Assembly: GCA_045643285.1 (NCBI GenBank)
Contig: JAZUKN010000025.1
Location: 77,255 to 141,254 of the forward strand
Direction: 5' to 3'
DNA: 64,000 nt
DNA from: UMGS1696 sp045643285
GTDB taxonomy: Bacteria; Bacillota; Clostridia; Oscillospirales; CAG-272
Shown: in pieces, positions 24,651-32,394 of the stretch
Layout: every line of letters starts with the position of its first letter
How positions within the stretch are numbered: position 1 is the stretch's first letter
Position numbers and translations under genes: made by a program
The notes under the pieces: generated by a model
Seen by the model: the letters and a program-made list of their open reading frames with translations, nothing else
Databases searched by the model: none
What the model was told of the DNA's origin: nothing

Positions 24651-25896
24651 AATCAAGTTCGCCACTCCTGACCTTTCCGGACACGAAGTATCGAAGGTCA
24701 AGAAAGTCATCAACACAAGATGGATCACGAACGGCCCGACCGTCCATGAGTTTGAAAAAAGAATTGCTGATTTCAGCGGGGTTGACAAAGCAGTTGCGTT
24801 TGACAGTTGCACCGGTGCTATGGAGATGTCCCTTCGGGTACTCGGCATAGGTCCCGGCGATGAAGTCATCACAACCCCATACACCTACACGGCGACAGCC
24901 GAAGTCATCAGGAATGTCGGTGCCAAGATTGTGTTTGTAGATCTCGACGGTAGTTCGTTCGAGATGGATTACGAAAAGGTAGCGGCAGCCATAACAGAGC
25001 GAACCAAGGCGGTTATGCCTGTTGACATCGGAGGACGGATGTGTAATTACCCTGCTCTTATGGCTGCTGTTATCTCCCAAAAGGAGATTTTCAAACCGAG
25101 CAATGAACTGCAAGAGGCAATCAGCAGAGTTGCCATTGTCGCAGATGCGGCTCACAGCTTCGGCGCGGAGAGAAACGACTGTAAGAGCGGTCAGTGTGCT
25201 GATTTTACCTGTTTCTCGTTCCACGTCCTCAAATGTATCACGACCGGCGGCGAAGGCGGTGCGGTCGTATGGAGAAATATCGAAGGCGTTGACAACGACG
25301 CCATCGAAACTAAGTTCCGGCTCCTCGGCGATCACGGTCAGACATCCCGTGATAAGAGCAAGGGTTGGGAGTACGACATTGCCATGTTCGGTTACAACAG
25401 TATTATGACCGATGTGGATGCGGCAATGGGTATCGCCCAGCTCGACCGTTGGGATGAACTGATGGAAAGCCGCAGAGAGATTACGAACAGATACGACGAA
25501 CTGTTCTCGAATACCTCGCTTGCAATACCGCTCATCAAGCACAACGACGTGAGGATGATAGGCAACGAAGACGGATTCGAGATGGAACACAGCAACAGTT
25601 CGATGCACCTGTATCCTGTCAGACTGATGTTCGGGACAGGACCGAGTTGGCAGACCGAAGAAAAGCGAAACAAGGTTTTCAATATGCTTCGTGAAGCCGG
25701 CGTTCCTTGCAACGTCCATTACAAACCGCTCCCGATGATGACCGCATACAAAGAATACGGTTTCGACATCAAGGATTTCCCGAACGCCTACACGATGTTC
25801 GCTCCTCTGCTCACTATTCCATACCACACGGAACTGACAGAAAAAGAGCAGGTGTACATCGTTGAATCCATCAAAAAGGCGGTGCTGACTGTATGA
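24637..25896 (+). CDS. DegT/DnrJ/EryC1-family PLP sugar aminotransferase
   Basis: 419 residues from ATG 24637, which has GGAGG 9 bases upstream (ATG 24631 is too close). Fold-type I PLP enzyme that aminates keto-sugars on nucleotide carriers. Landmarks: start KIKFATPDLSGHE, DSCTGAMEMSLRVLGIGPGD, TTPYTYTATAEVIRNVGA, DAAHSFGA with the PLP aspartate, and SFHVLKCITTGGEGGAVV with the Schiff-base lysine. A C-terminal NVHYKPLP matches the family. It could act on the product of the 4,6-dehydratase encoded next. Confidence 0.92.
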   Translation: MKNRKIKFATPDLSGHEVSKVKKVINTRWITNGPTVHEFEKRIADFSGVDKAVAFDSCTGAMEMSLRVLGIGPGDEVITTPYTYTATAEVIRNVGAKIVFVDLDGSSFEMDYEKVAAAITERTKAVMPVDIGGRMCNYPALMAAVISQKEIFKPSNELQEAISRVAIVADAAHSFGAERNDCKSGQCADFTCFSFHVLKCITTGGEGGAVVWRNIEGVDNDAIETKFRLLGDHGQTSRDKSKGWEYDIAMFGYNSIMTDVDAAMGIAQLDRWDELMESRREITNRYDELFSNTSLAIPLIKHNDVRMIGNEDGFEMEHSNSSMHLYPVRLMFGTGPSWQTEEKRNKVFNMLREAGVPCNVHYKPLPMMTAYKEYGFDIKDFPNAYTMFAPLLTIPYHTELTEKEQVYIVESIKKAVLTV

Positions 25897-26870
25897 TAGA
25901 TACGATTGGCGGCTCCGTCATCCTTATAACCGGAGGCACGGGCACATTCGGAAACGCTTTCCTCGACAAATGCCTCGAAGACGGTGCGTCAGAGGTCCGA
26001 ATCTTCAGCAGAGACGAGAAAAAGCAGTACGATATGGCTCAACGCTACCGGAAGCACGACAACGTCAAGTTTTTCCTCGGAGACATCCGGGACAAAAGAA
26101 CGATTGACGCTGCAATGAGTGGTGTAGAGTATGTATTCCACGCCGCCGCAATGAAGCAGGTTCCTTCCTGCGAAATGTTCCCGATGGAAGCGGTCAAGAC
26201 CAACATTAACGGCAGTGAAAATCTGCTCGTCTCCGCCATTCAGCATCACGTCCGCAAGGTTGTGTGTCTGTCAACCGACAAAGCGGTGTATCCGACGTCG
26301 GCAATGGGGATGACGAAAGCATATATGGAAAAGTTAGCACTTCAGAAAGCGGCACAGCAATCCGGAACCGAGGTATGCGTTACACGGTTCGGGAACCTCG
26401 TTGCCAGCAGAGGAAGTGCCGTTCCTCTGTTTATAGAGCAGGTTGAAACCGGAATGCCGATTACCATTACCGAGCCGAATATGACACGGTTTATGATGAC
26501 GGTTCGTGAAGCGGTTGAACTCGTCGAGAGGGCGTTCATCATCGGAAGATCCGGTGAACTCCTCGTCAAGAAAGCACCAGCCTGCACGACCGGAGACCTT
26601 GCAAAAGCAGTATGCAGATACCTCAACCTTCCGGAAGATTATCCGTATGAGGTTATCGGGATGCGACCAGGAGAAAAGATGCACGAGTCCCTCCTGACGG
26701 AAGAAGAAGCGGATCTCGCAATCGAGCGTGGAGATTACTTCGTAGTCAACCGCAATAATATTCCAGCAAGTAGAATCCCGGACATCTACAAATCAGAGAA
26801 AGCCGAGAGAATGACCGAAGACCAGGTTCTAGGTCTGATTGAACACGTTTTTAAGAAGGGAACAAAATGA
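25893..26870 (+). CDS. Nucleotide-sugar 4,6-dehydratase (PseB/CapE-like)
   Basis: 325-residue short-chain dehydrogenase of the polysaccharide-biosynthesis (CapD/FlaA1) group. It converts UDP-GlcNAc-type sugars into 4-keto-6-deoxy forms. NAD site ILITGGTGTFGNAF, HAAAMKQVPSCE, LSTDKAVYPTSAMGMTKAYM with Lys kept but Met in place of the usual Tyr, as I recall for CapE/WbjB-like members. C-terminal GMRPGEKMHESLLTEEE is typical. Overlaps both neighbours by 4 bases. Confidence 0.9.
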   Translation: MIDTIGGSVILITGGTGTFGNAFLDKCLEDGASEVRIFSRDEKKQYDMAQRYRKHDNVKFFLGDIRDKRTIDAAMSGVEYVFHAAAMKQVPSCEMFPMEAVKTNINGSENLLVSAIQHHVRKVVCLSTDKAVYPTSAMGMTKAYMEKLALQKAAQQSGTEVCVTRFGNLVASRGSAVPLFIEQVETGMPITITEPNMTRFMMTVREAVELVERAFIIGRSGELLVKKAPACTTGDLAKAVCRYLNLPEDYPYEVIGMRPGEKMHESLLTEEEADLAIERGDYFVVNRNNIPASRIPDIYKSEKAERMTEDQVLGLIEHVFKKGTK

Positions 26871-27550
26871 AGCACCTCTTTGTAGTGGCACACCCCGACG
26901 ATGAAATACTCGGAGCGGGTGCGTTTATATACGATGCCGTAAAGCGTGGCGATGAAGTCGCAGTTTTTCTGTTCAACACCTGCGACACGACAAGGTATGA
27001 GGAAGATTTCAGTCTTATCCTCAAAGACCTGCAGAAAAGCCATTCGATAGTAGGCATAAGCAAATGCTATCCGTGCAAATACCTTGACAGCAATTTCCAC
27101 AACGCTGACCACAGACAGATGGTGCAGGATGTTGAAACAGCTATCAGGGATTTTCAACCGGACAACATTTTCACGCAGTCTCCCGGAGATGTAAACACCG
27201 ACCATTACTGGACGGCGGCGACCTGTATGGAAGCGTTTTACCTGTTCCAGCGTGGACGGGAGCAAATACATCCGATTTCAGGTCTTTACCTGATGGAAGT
27301 ACAATCATCTACTGACTGGGCGTTAAACCCCGCTATAAAGGTTTTCAAGCCCAATACGTTTGTTCCCGTGACTGAGGAAGCAGTCGAAGCGAAAATTTCC
27401 GCTCTGGAAGCGTATGAAAATGTTATCCGACCCATTCCCCACCCGAGATCGAAAGAAGCGATACGGGCATTGCCGCTCCTGCGTGGAGCGCAGTCGGGGT
27501 ATCCGCTTGCGGAAGCATTTGAATGCGTTTTCAGGAGGGGAGATTTATGA
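26867..27550 (+). CDS. PIG-L/LmbE-family deacetylase
   Basis: 227 residues, zinc-dependent N-deacetylase fold. The zinc motif AHPDDEILGAGAF opens the protein, and the later SPGDVNTDHYWTA carries the third histidine with aspartate. Family members remove acetyl from GlcNAc-type sugars or related amides. In this cassette it may expose an amine on the sugar made by its neighbours. Start overlaps the preceding stop (ATGA). Confidence 0.9.
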   Translation: MKHLFVVAHPDDEILGAGAFIYDAVKRGDEVAVFLFNTCDTTRYEEDFSLILKDLQKSHSIVGISKCYPCKYLDSNFHNADHRQMVQDVETAIRDFQPDNIFTQSPGDVNTDHYWTAATCMEAFYLFQRGREQIHPISGLYLMEVQSSTDWALNPAIKVFKPNTFVPVTEEAVEAKISALEAYENVIRPIPHPRSKEAIRALPLLRGAQSGYPLAEAFECVFRRGDL

Positions 27551-28302
27551 GAGACCAGTTAGTCCTCGCTTCGCATCAGCCCGATTTCTTCCCTTGGATG
27601 GGATACTTCTACAAGATTTTCCAGAGCGACATCTTCGTCTTCTCGGATAATGTGCAGTATTCCAAAACCGGAAGGCATAATTACAACCTGATCCTGACAA
27701 AGAACGGACCGCTCCGTGTGACGATGCCGATTCACTACCACGCCATCAACCTGAACGACCTTCAGCTTGCCGTCGATGAAAAGACGATTTCCAAACTGCT
27801 GAAAACGCTCACGATGGAGTACAGCAAAGCACCTCACTATTCGGAAGCATACCCGGTCATCGAGGAACTGCTTATAGGTTCTCTCGAACAGGAAAATCTT
27901 GCATCGTTCAATTACGCCTGCATTATGAAGTTCTGCGAACTGTTCGGTCTTTTCTCGGAGGGACGTGAGTTTTACATCTCATCGAATCTTGATCTGAAAA
28001 ACAGGCGTGATGCCAGAATCATAGAGATGTGCAAACTGCTGAACGCAGACGCATATTTCAGCGGCACTGCCGCAAAGGACTACCACATCGAGGACGACTA
28101 CCGAAAGAACGGTATTGCCCTCATCTATTCGGATTACGAACCGATCGTCTATCCGCAGATCGGAAATCCGCCGTCGATAAATATGTGTTCGATTGACTAT
28201 GTGATGAACTGTGGATTTATTCTTCCAAGGGGGTGGAAACGAATTGAGCCAACCTACGTTCGGGATATACATCCCAAGCTACAAGAGAGCGAAGACCTGT
28301 AA
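27547..28302 (+). CDS. WbqC-family protein
   Basis: 251 residues from ATG 27547. The opening VLASHQPDFFPWMGYFYKIF and the following DNVQYSKTGRHNYNLI are strong WbqC signatures. WbqC proteins are found in O-antigen and capsule clusters next to aminotransferases and are suspected of acylating amino-sugars, though the reaction is not firmly known. Overlaps the deacetylase gene by 4 bases and the glycosyltransferase gene by 59. Confidence 0.85.
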   Translation: MRDQLVLASHQPDFFPWMGYFYKIFQSDIFVFSDNVQYSKTGRHNYNLILTKNGPLRVTMPIHYHAINLNDLQLAVDEKTISKLLKTLTMEYSKAPHYSEAYPVIEELLIGSLEQENLASFNYACIMKFCELFGLFSEGREFYISSNLDLKNRRDARIIEMCKLLNADAYFSGTAAKDYHIEDDYRKNGIALIYSDYEPIVYPQIGNPPSINMCSIDYVMNCGFILPRGWKRIEPTYVRDIHPKLQESEDL

Positions 28303-28969
28303 TGCTCACGTCTTCCTCGAATACGGAACGTACATCGTCCGTGCGAGTGAATACGATGAATACGTCGAAGCCCTCAAAGATTACGCAGACCATATCAAGG
28401 TGCAGGCGGTTGAGGATGAACTCATCTGCGGAATGGTCGAAGTCAACCAATGGCTGATTGAAAATGCACCTGAAGATGTAATCGCAGTTCTCGACGATGA
28501 CATCCACCATTTCTACTACCGAATGTTTGAAACGGAGGACATCAAGGATCCCTCCGTAGTAACGAGCGAACTGGAACGTATGGGTCAGCTTATGGCAGAC
28601 CTCGGCATCGGCTTCGGCGCGACAGACGCTACCATTCGTCCGTGGAACTACGACTGTGAGTTTTCTTTCAAAGGATGTGCCGGAGCGGTACGGTGGGTCA
28701 ACAGGATGACCTTCAAGTCGAAGTGTAACAAAGAGTTGGAATACAACTACGACCTCGACGTTGTCCTGCAGGAACTCCTGTACAACCGAATCATACTGAA
28801 ACCGAAGTATTTTTGCTCGAAAGGTCTTACCGATACCAACGAAGGCGGTGCTTCAAATAAGCAACGCAAAGACCAGATTGCCAGCATCCACCTGATGGAG
28901 CAGAAATGGGGCAAGTATTTCACCTATAACTTCAAGCAGAATGTTCCGCATATCAACGTGAAGCGTTAA
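28244..28969 (+). CDS. GT-A-like glycosyltransferase (TAGT-like), TTG start
   Basis: 241 residues. TTG 28244 has GGGGGTGG 7 bases upstream and gives the family-like start SQPTFGIYIPSYKRAKTCNA; the longer open frame has no good signal. VIAVLDDDIHHFYYRM is a DxD-type metal/sugar-nucleotide site and the later FSFKGCAGAVRWVNR fits an acceptor loop. The IPSYKR...Y-I-V-R-ASEYDEY pattern resembles the TET/JBP-associated glycosyltransferases predicted for phage DNA bases, but other small GT-A enzymes look alike. Last gene of the cassette. Confidence 0.75.
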   Translation: MSQPTFGIYIPSYKRAKTCNAHVFLEYGTYIVRASEYDEYVEALKDYADHIKVQAVEDELICGMVEVNQWLIENAPEDVIAVLDDDIHHFYYRMFETEDIKDPSVVTSELERMGQLMADLGIGFGATDATIRPWNYDCEFSFKGCAGAVRWVNRMTFKSKCNKELEYNYDLDVVLQELLYNRIILKPKYFCSKGLTDTNEGGASNKQRKDQIASIHLMEQKWGKYFTYNFKQNVPHINVKR

Positions 28970-28983
28970 ACGGAAACGGTGAT

Positions 28984-29001
28984 ATTGAAAATATTTTCAA
29001 T
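28984..29001. promoter_or_regulatory. 18-base perfect palindrome
   Basis: ATTGAAAATATTTTCAAT, 18 bases upstream of the -35 box of the next promoter. Either an operator or a weak AT-rich hairpin ending the cassette. Confidence 0.5.
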
Positions 29002-29018
29002 AAATATATGCAATTCCA

Positions 29019-29047
29019 TTGACTTTCGGACGGTTTTATTGTAAGAT
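29019..29047 (+). promoter_or_regulatory. Promoter before the packaging genes
   Basis: TTGACT (29019-29024), 17-base spacer, TAAGAT (29042-29047), facing the RarA-like gene. Confidence 0.6.
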
Positions 29048-29105
29048 ATAGTAAAGCCAAAACACCACTGGCTTTGAATAAACTGTCTATGAAAGGATGA
29101 TGAAA

Positions 29106-30056
29106 TTGGCGTACCAAATGCTTACGCGAACCGGTAGGTCGTTTTGGGAAGTAACTTCGGTTATGCAAAACGCCATCCGAAAAGGCGACTACGAAATCGC
29201 CGGACACTGCTTATGGGAACTGCTTCCTGAGTACACGCCGTACTTACGAAAGCGGTTCCTTGTTATTTCTGCCGAAGATTGCTTCGGGGTGATAACGAAA
29301 GAAATCGTCGCACTCTCACAGATCGGAGATGAAGACGCTCTCACGAAGGCACTGACGCTCTTATGCAGAGCGAAGAAGAACCGTGATGCGGATTATTTCG
29401 TCTGCAATCTGATGACAAACGACAACCCGACGGGAATGGATAAGAACGCACTGCTACGAGAACTGTTCCCGGCGATACGCAATATGGATGTCGGCTCTGC
29501 AGGTCGTCTCTGTATGGAAATGTTCAAGAAAAACAGAAAGGCGTTATGGGAGTTCCTGATTGAGATGTCCCGTATGTATTACCCGCATCTCGAAGACGAA
29601 ATCCTTGCCCTGAATGTTGCGAACGAAAAGATGACGTCGAAGCCGACAGAGGAAACGATTTACGTCGCAAAGGCAATAGTTCTGATGTGGACCTGCCGTG
29701 AGCCGAAAGAAGGAATGCTCGCAATCCCGGAGATGAAATTCGACAGTCTGCTTGATCCGAGCAAGATTGAGATTATCAAACCTGCCGACAGATGCACACG
29801 AGTCGATGGCAATTTCCCGGACTGGTCGTACAACTGGCATACGGTTTACGGAAAGTACACGCTGAAACGGGATGCGGTACACGCAATCTCGAACGACCAG
29901 CGTATTCTGACACCGCTTGAAGAAAACCTGTTCGATGACTGTACTTGGAACCGTGACATCAACGCTTGTCTGTTGAAGTATAACCCGAACCGCTATCGCT
30001 TACCGTATGATGACGGCAAACGGGATCCGGGGGAGAAGTATGGAAAGAAAGAGTGA
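29106..30056 (+). CDS. Phage protein resembling the C-terminal domain of RarA/clamp-loader ATPases
   Basis: About 316 residues. TTG 29106 has AAAGG at ideal distance; ATG 29097 and 29100 are in frame but almost touch it. The N-terminal about 150 residues (SFWEVTSVMQNAIRKGDYEI, LRKRFLVISAEDCFGV) resemble the helical collar domain of RarA/MgsA and clamp loaders, but no Walker motifs are present, so the protein has no ATPase core. The C-terminus is unrecognised. It may contact host clamp or replication machinery. Confidence 0.7.
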   Translation: MAYQMLTRTGRSFWEVTSVMQNAIRKGDYEIAGHCLWELLPEYTPYLRKRFLVISAEDCFGVITKEIVALSQIGDEDALTKALTLLCRAKKNRDADYFVCNLMTNDNPTGMDKNALLRELFPAIRNMDVGSAGRLCMEMFKKNRKALWEFLIEMSRMYYPHLEDEILALNVANEKMTSKPTEETIYVAKAIVLMWTCREPKEGMLAIPEMKFDSLLDPSKIEIIKPADRCTRVDGNFPDWSYNWHTVYGKYTLKRDAVHAISNDQRILTPLEENLFDDCTWNRDINACLLKYNPNRYRLPYDDGKRDPGEKYGKKE

Positions 30057-30270
30057 TGCGGTCCGCCGACTCGTTTCGGAGCATAAGTACAAAGAAGCAC
30101 TCCGTATCGCAAAGGAGTTCCGCCTCGGCATCTGCAAGGACGACTCCGAGAGTATGAAACTGGGGTACGAATGTATCCTGTATCCGGATTTTTACCGTCA
30201 ACTAGGCAAAGATACCGATAGAATCGTGCAAAAGGGCGTAGAAACGGTTATACGCTTGTATGGTACATAA
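30040..30270 (+). CDS. Small helical phage protein upstream of terminase
   Basis: 76 residues from ATG 30040 (GGGGAGAAGT upstream), overlapping the previous gene by 17 bases. Helical, with ALRIAKEFRLGICKDDSES and GYECILYPDFYRQLGKD. Seen often in front of terminase genes of Clostridia phages, with no known role. Followed by a strong terminator. Confidence 0.65.
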   Translation: MERKSDAVRRLVSEHKYKEALRIAKEFRLGICKDDSESMKLGYECILYPDFYRQLGKDTDRIVQKGVETVIRLYGT

Positions 30271-30295
30271 ACAACCGTAAAAAATAAAGACCGCC

Positions 30296-30331
30296 AAACA
30301 GTCCCTAAATGACATTAGGGACTGTTTCTTT
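30296..30331 (+). terminator. Intrinsic terminator before terminase
   Basis: Perfect 13-base stem AAACAGTCCCTAA / TTAGGGACTGTTT with a 6-base loop, followed by CTTTA. Isolates the terminase/late operon from upstream transcription. Confidence 0.8.
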
Positions 30332-30354
30332 ATGACGAAAAAGAGGTGAAAAGC

Positions 30355-30948
30355 GTGGCGAGAAACCCGAAACAGGATGAAAATTTGAAGCCGATCAAAA
30401 AAGGCCAGTTAAGCAAAGAGGAAGCAAAGAAGCGTGGCTCAAAAGGCGGAAAGAAATCTGCGGAGGTTCGCAGGGAAAAAAGGGACGCAAAAGAAGCCGC
30501 TCTATACATCCTCAATCTCGCCGCAAAAGGTCAGCTCAAAGAGAACCTTGCAACACTCGGAGTCGAAGCAAAAGACCAGACCAATATGGTCGCTCTGCAG
30601 GCAAGGTTATTCACTATGGCTATGTCCGGAAACATCGAAGCGTATCAGAAGTTGATGCAGATGGCTGGCTTTGAACCCGAAGAAAACCGCAAAGAGCGTG
30701 AGTCGCTTGCTTCCGAACGCCGCAGAGAGGCAGAAAGCGAAGCAAAAGTCAATGCACTCGGCGGAAATATCGAAAACGCCAAAGTCGCCGTCAATCTTTC
30801 AGATGAGGATGAGAACACCGACGTTGTCATCTATCTGCCGCAGATTGAAGACGAAAAGAGTTGCGAAGTTCCTCCGGAAGATGCGGACGCCAAAGGCGAC
30901 GACGAATCTGAAGGAGATCAGGAGGATACCGATACTGAAACGAAGTAA
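30355..30948 (+). CDS. Putative terminase small subunit
   Basis: 197 residues from GTG 30355 (AGAGGTG 6 bases upstream). A basic N-terminus with KGQLSKEEAKKRGSKGGKKS, a helical middle and a very acidic tail. Position just before the large terminase and the DNA-binding-like basic helices support a small-subunit role, recognising packaging sites. No canonical helix-turn-helix is obvious. Confidence 0.65.
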   Translation: MARNPKQDENLKPIKKGQLSKEEAKKRGSKGGKKSAEVRREKRDAKEAALYILNLAAKGQLKENLATLGVEAKDQTNMVALQARLFTMAMSGNIEAYQKLMQMAGFEPEENRKERESLASERRREAESEAKVNALGGNIENAKVAVNLSDEDENTDVVIYLPQIEDEKSCEVPPEDADAKGDDESEGDQEDTDTETK

Positions 30949-30985
30949 GGAGGGCGGTCCCTACACGAAAGAGGGGTGAAGCATA

Positions 30986-32380
30986 GTGCCGATTATTAAA
31001 CCACAGAAAGGTCCGCAGACCGCATTTATGGCGACACCCGCAAGCATCTGCATATATGGGGGTGCTGCCGGAGGTGGTAAATCATTCGGCTTGCTGATGT
31101 CACCGCTTCGTTATAAGAACGTACCCGGCTTCGGTTGTACGATATTCAGAAGAAACTACAATCAGATCTTCGCACAAGGCGGCTTGTGGGATGAGTCGAT
31201 GAGCATATATCAGGGCATAAAGAACGCTGTCCCGAAGTTCTCGCAAGGTCAATGGTGGTTCACCAATGACGAAGGGAAGATTGTGTCAACCGTGAAATTC
31301 GGACACATCGAGAAATACGATGAGGTATCGAAATGGCAAGGTTCACAGATTTGCGAACTTTGCTTCGACGAGCTGACGCACTTCGACGAAAAGACGTTCT
31401 TTTATATGCTGTCCCGTAACCGTAGTTCCTGCGGCGTTAAACCGTTTGTCAGGGCTACGACAAACCCCGATGCAGACTCGTGGGTGGCAAAGTTCATCTC
31501 TTGGTGGATAGACCCGGATACCGGATACCCGATACCCGAGCGGAGTGGAAAACTCCGATGGTTCATCAGGCGTGATGAAGTCATCCATTGGGCGAATACG
31601 AAGGAAGAACTTTGGAAGCAGTTCAACCTGAAGACGGAAGCAGAGCGTCAGGAACCGCTCTCGGTAACATTCATAATGTCGAAACTGTCCGATAACCAAG
31701 AACTGCTCAAAGTGAACCCGCAGTACCTCGCCAACCTGAAAGCCCTTTCGGTCATCGAGCGTGAGCGACTGCTTCACGGTAACTGGAAGATCAAGGCGGC
31801 TGCCGGTCTGTATTTCAAACGGGAGCAGCTTGGAAATATTTTGGAGATACTGCCTGCGGATGTTGTGCGTTGGGTACGATGCTGGGACTTGGCTGCTACG
31901 GCAGAAGACGAAGGCGGAGACCCTGCATACACGGCAGGCGTTCTTATAGGTAAGAGGAAGGATGGACGGTACATCATAGCCGATGTCGTCAACAAACAGA
32001 TGTCAGCGGCAGATGTGCGTCAAACCATACTCCACACCGCACAGAAAGACAAGGCAACCTACGGGAACGTCAGAATACGACTCCCGAAGGATCCCGGTCA
32101 GGCAGGTAAGGAACAGGCACAGTCCTATGTCAAGTTCCTCGCCGGTTACAATGTAACGACCGTCGCTGAATCAGGAAGCAAGGAAGCTAGAGCGGAACCG
32201 ATGGCTGCTCAATGGCAGGCAGGCAACTTCGACATTATGTTCGGAGATTGGAACGAACCGTTCCTGTTCCAACTTGAAAACTTCCCGGAAAGTAAGTTCA
32301 AAGATATGGTCGATGCCGCAGCGAACGGCTTCTCCGAACTGGAAATCACGGAGCCGTTCAATGTAAGTAGTTTGATATAA
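30986..32380 (+). CDS. terL: Terminase large subunit
   Basis: 464 residues from GTG 30986 behind GAGGGGTGAA. Packaging motor ATPase plus nuclease. Walker A-like YGGAAGGGKSFGL near residue 24, IFRRNYNQIFAQGG, Walker B ICELCFDELTHF, coupling motif RATTNPD, then the nuclease domain with RCWDLAATAE carrying the first catalytic aspartate and later acidic residues. Full family length. Confidence 0.95.
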   Translation: MPIIKPQKGPQTAFMATPASICIYGGAAGGGKSFGLLMSPLRYKNVPGFGCTIFRRNYNQIFAQGGLWDESMSIYQGIKNAVPKFSQGQWWFTNDEGKIVSTVKFGHIEKYDEVSKWQGSQICELCFDELTHFDEKTFFYMLSRNRSSCGVKPFVRATTNPDADSWVAKFISWWIDPDTGYPIPERSGKLRWFIRRDEVIHWANTKEELWKQFNLKTEAERQEPLSVTFIMSKLSDNQELLKVNPQYLANLKALSVIERERLLHGNWKIKAAAGLYFKREQLGNILEILPADVVRWVRCWDLAATAEDEGGDPAYTAGVLIGKRKDGRYIIADVVNKQMSAADVRQTILHTAQKDKATYGNVRIRLPKDPGQAGKEQAQSYVKFLAGYNVTTVAESGSKEARAEPMAAQWQAGNFDIMFGDWNEPFLFQLENFPESKFKDMVDAAANGFSELEITEPFNVSSLI

Positions 32381-32394
32381 GGAGCGTGAAGCGA

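Noticed and set aside
24553..25827. A 424-codon minus-strand open frame opposite the aminotransferase gene
   Set aside because: It is a shadow of the DegT aminotransferase reading frame, with no ribosome site or recognisable domain.
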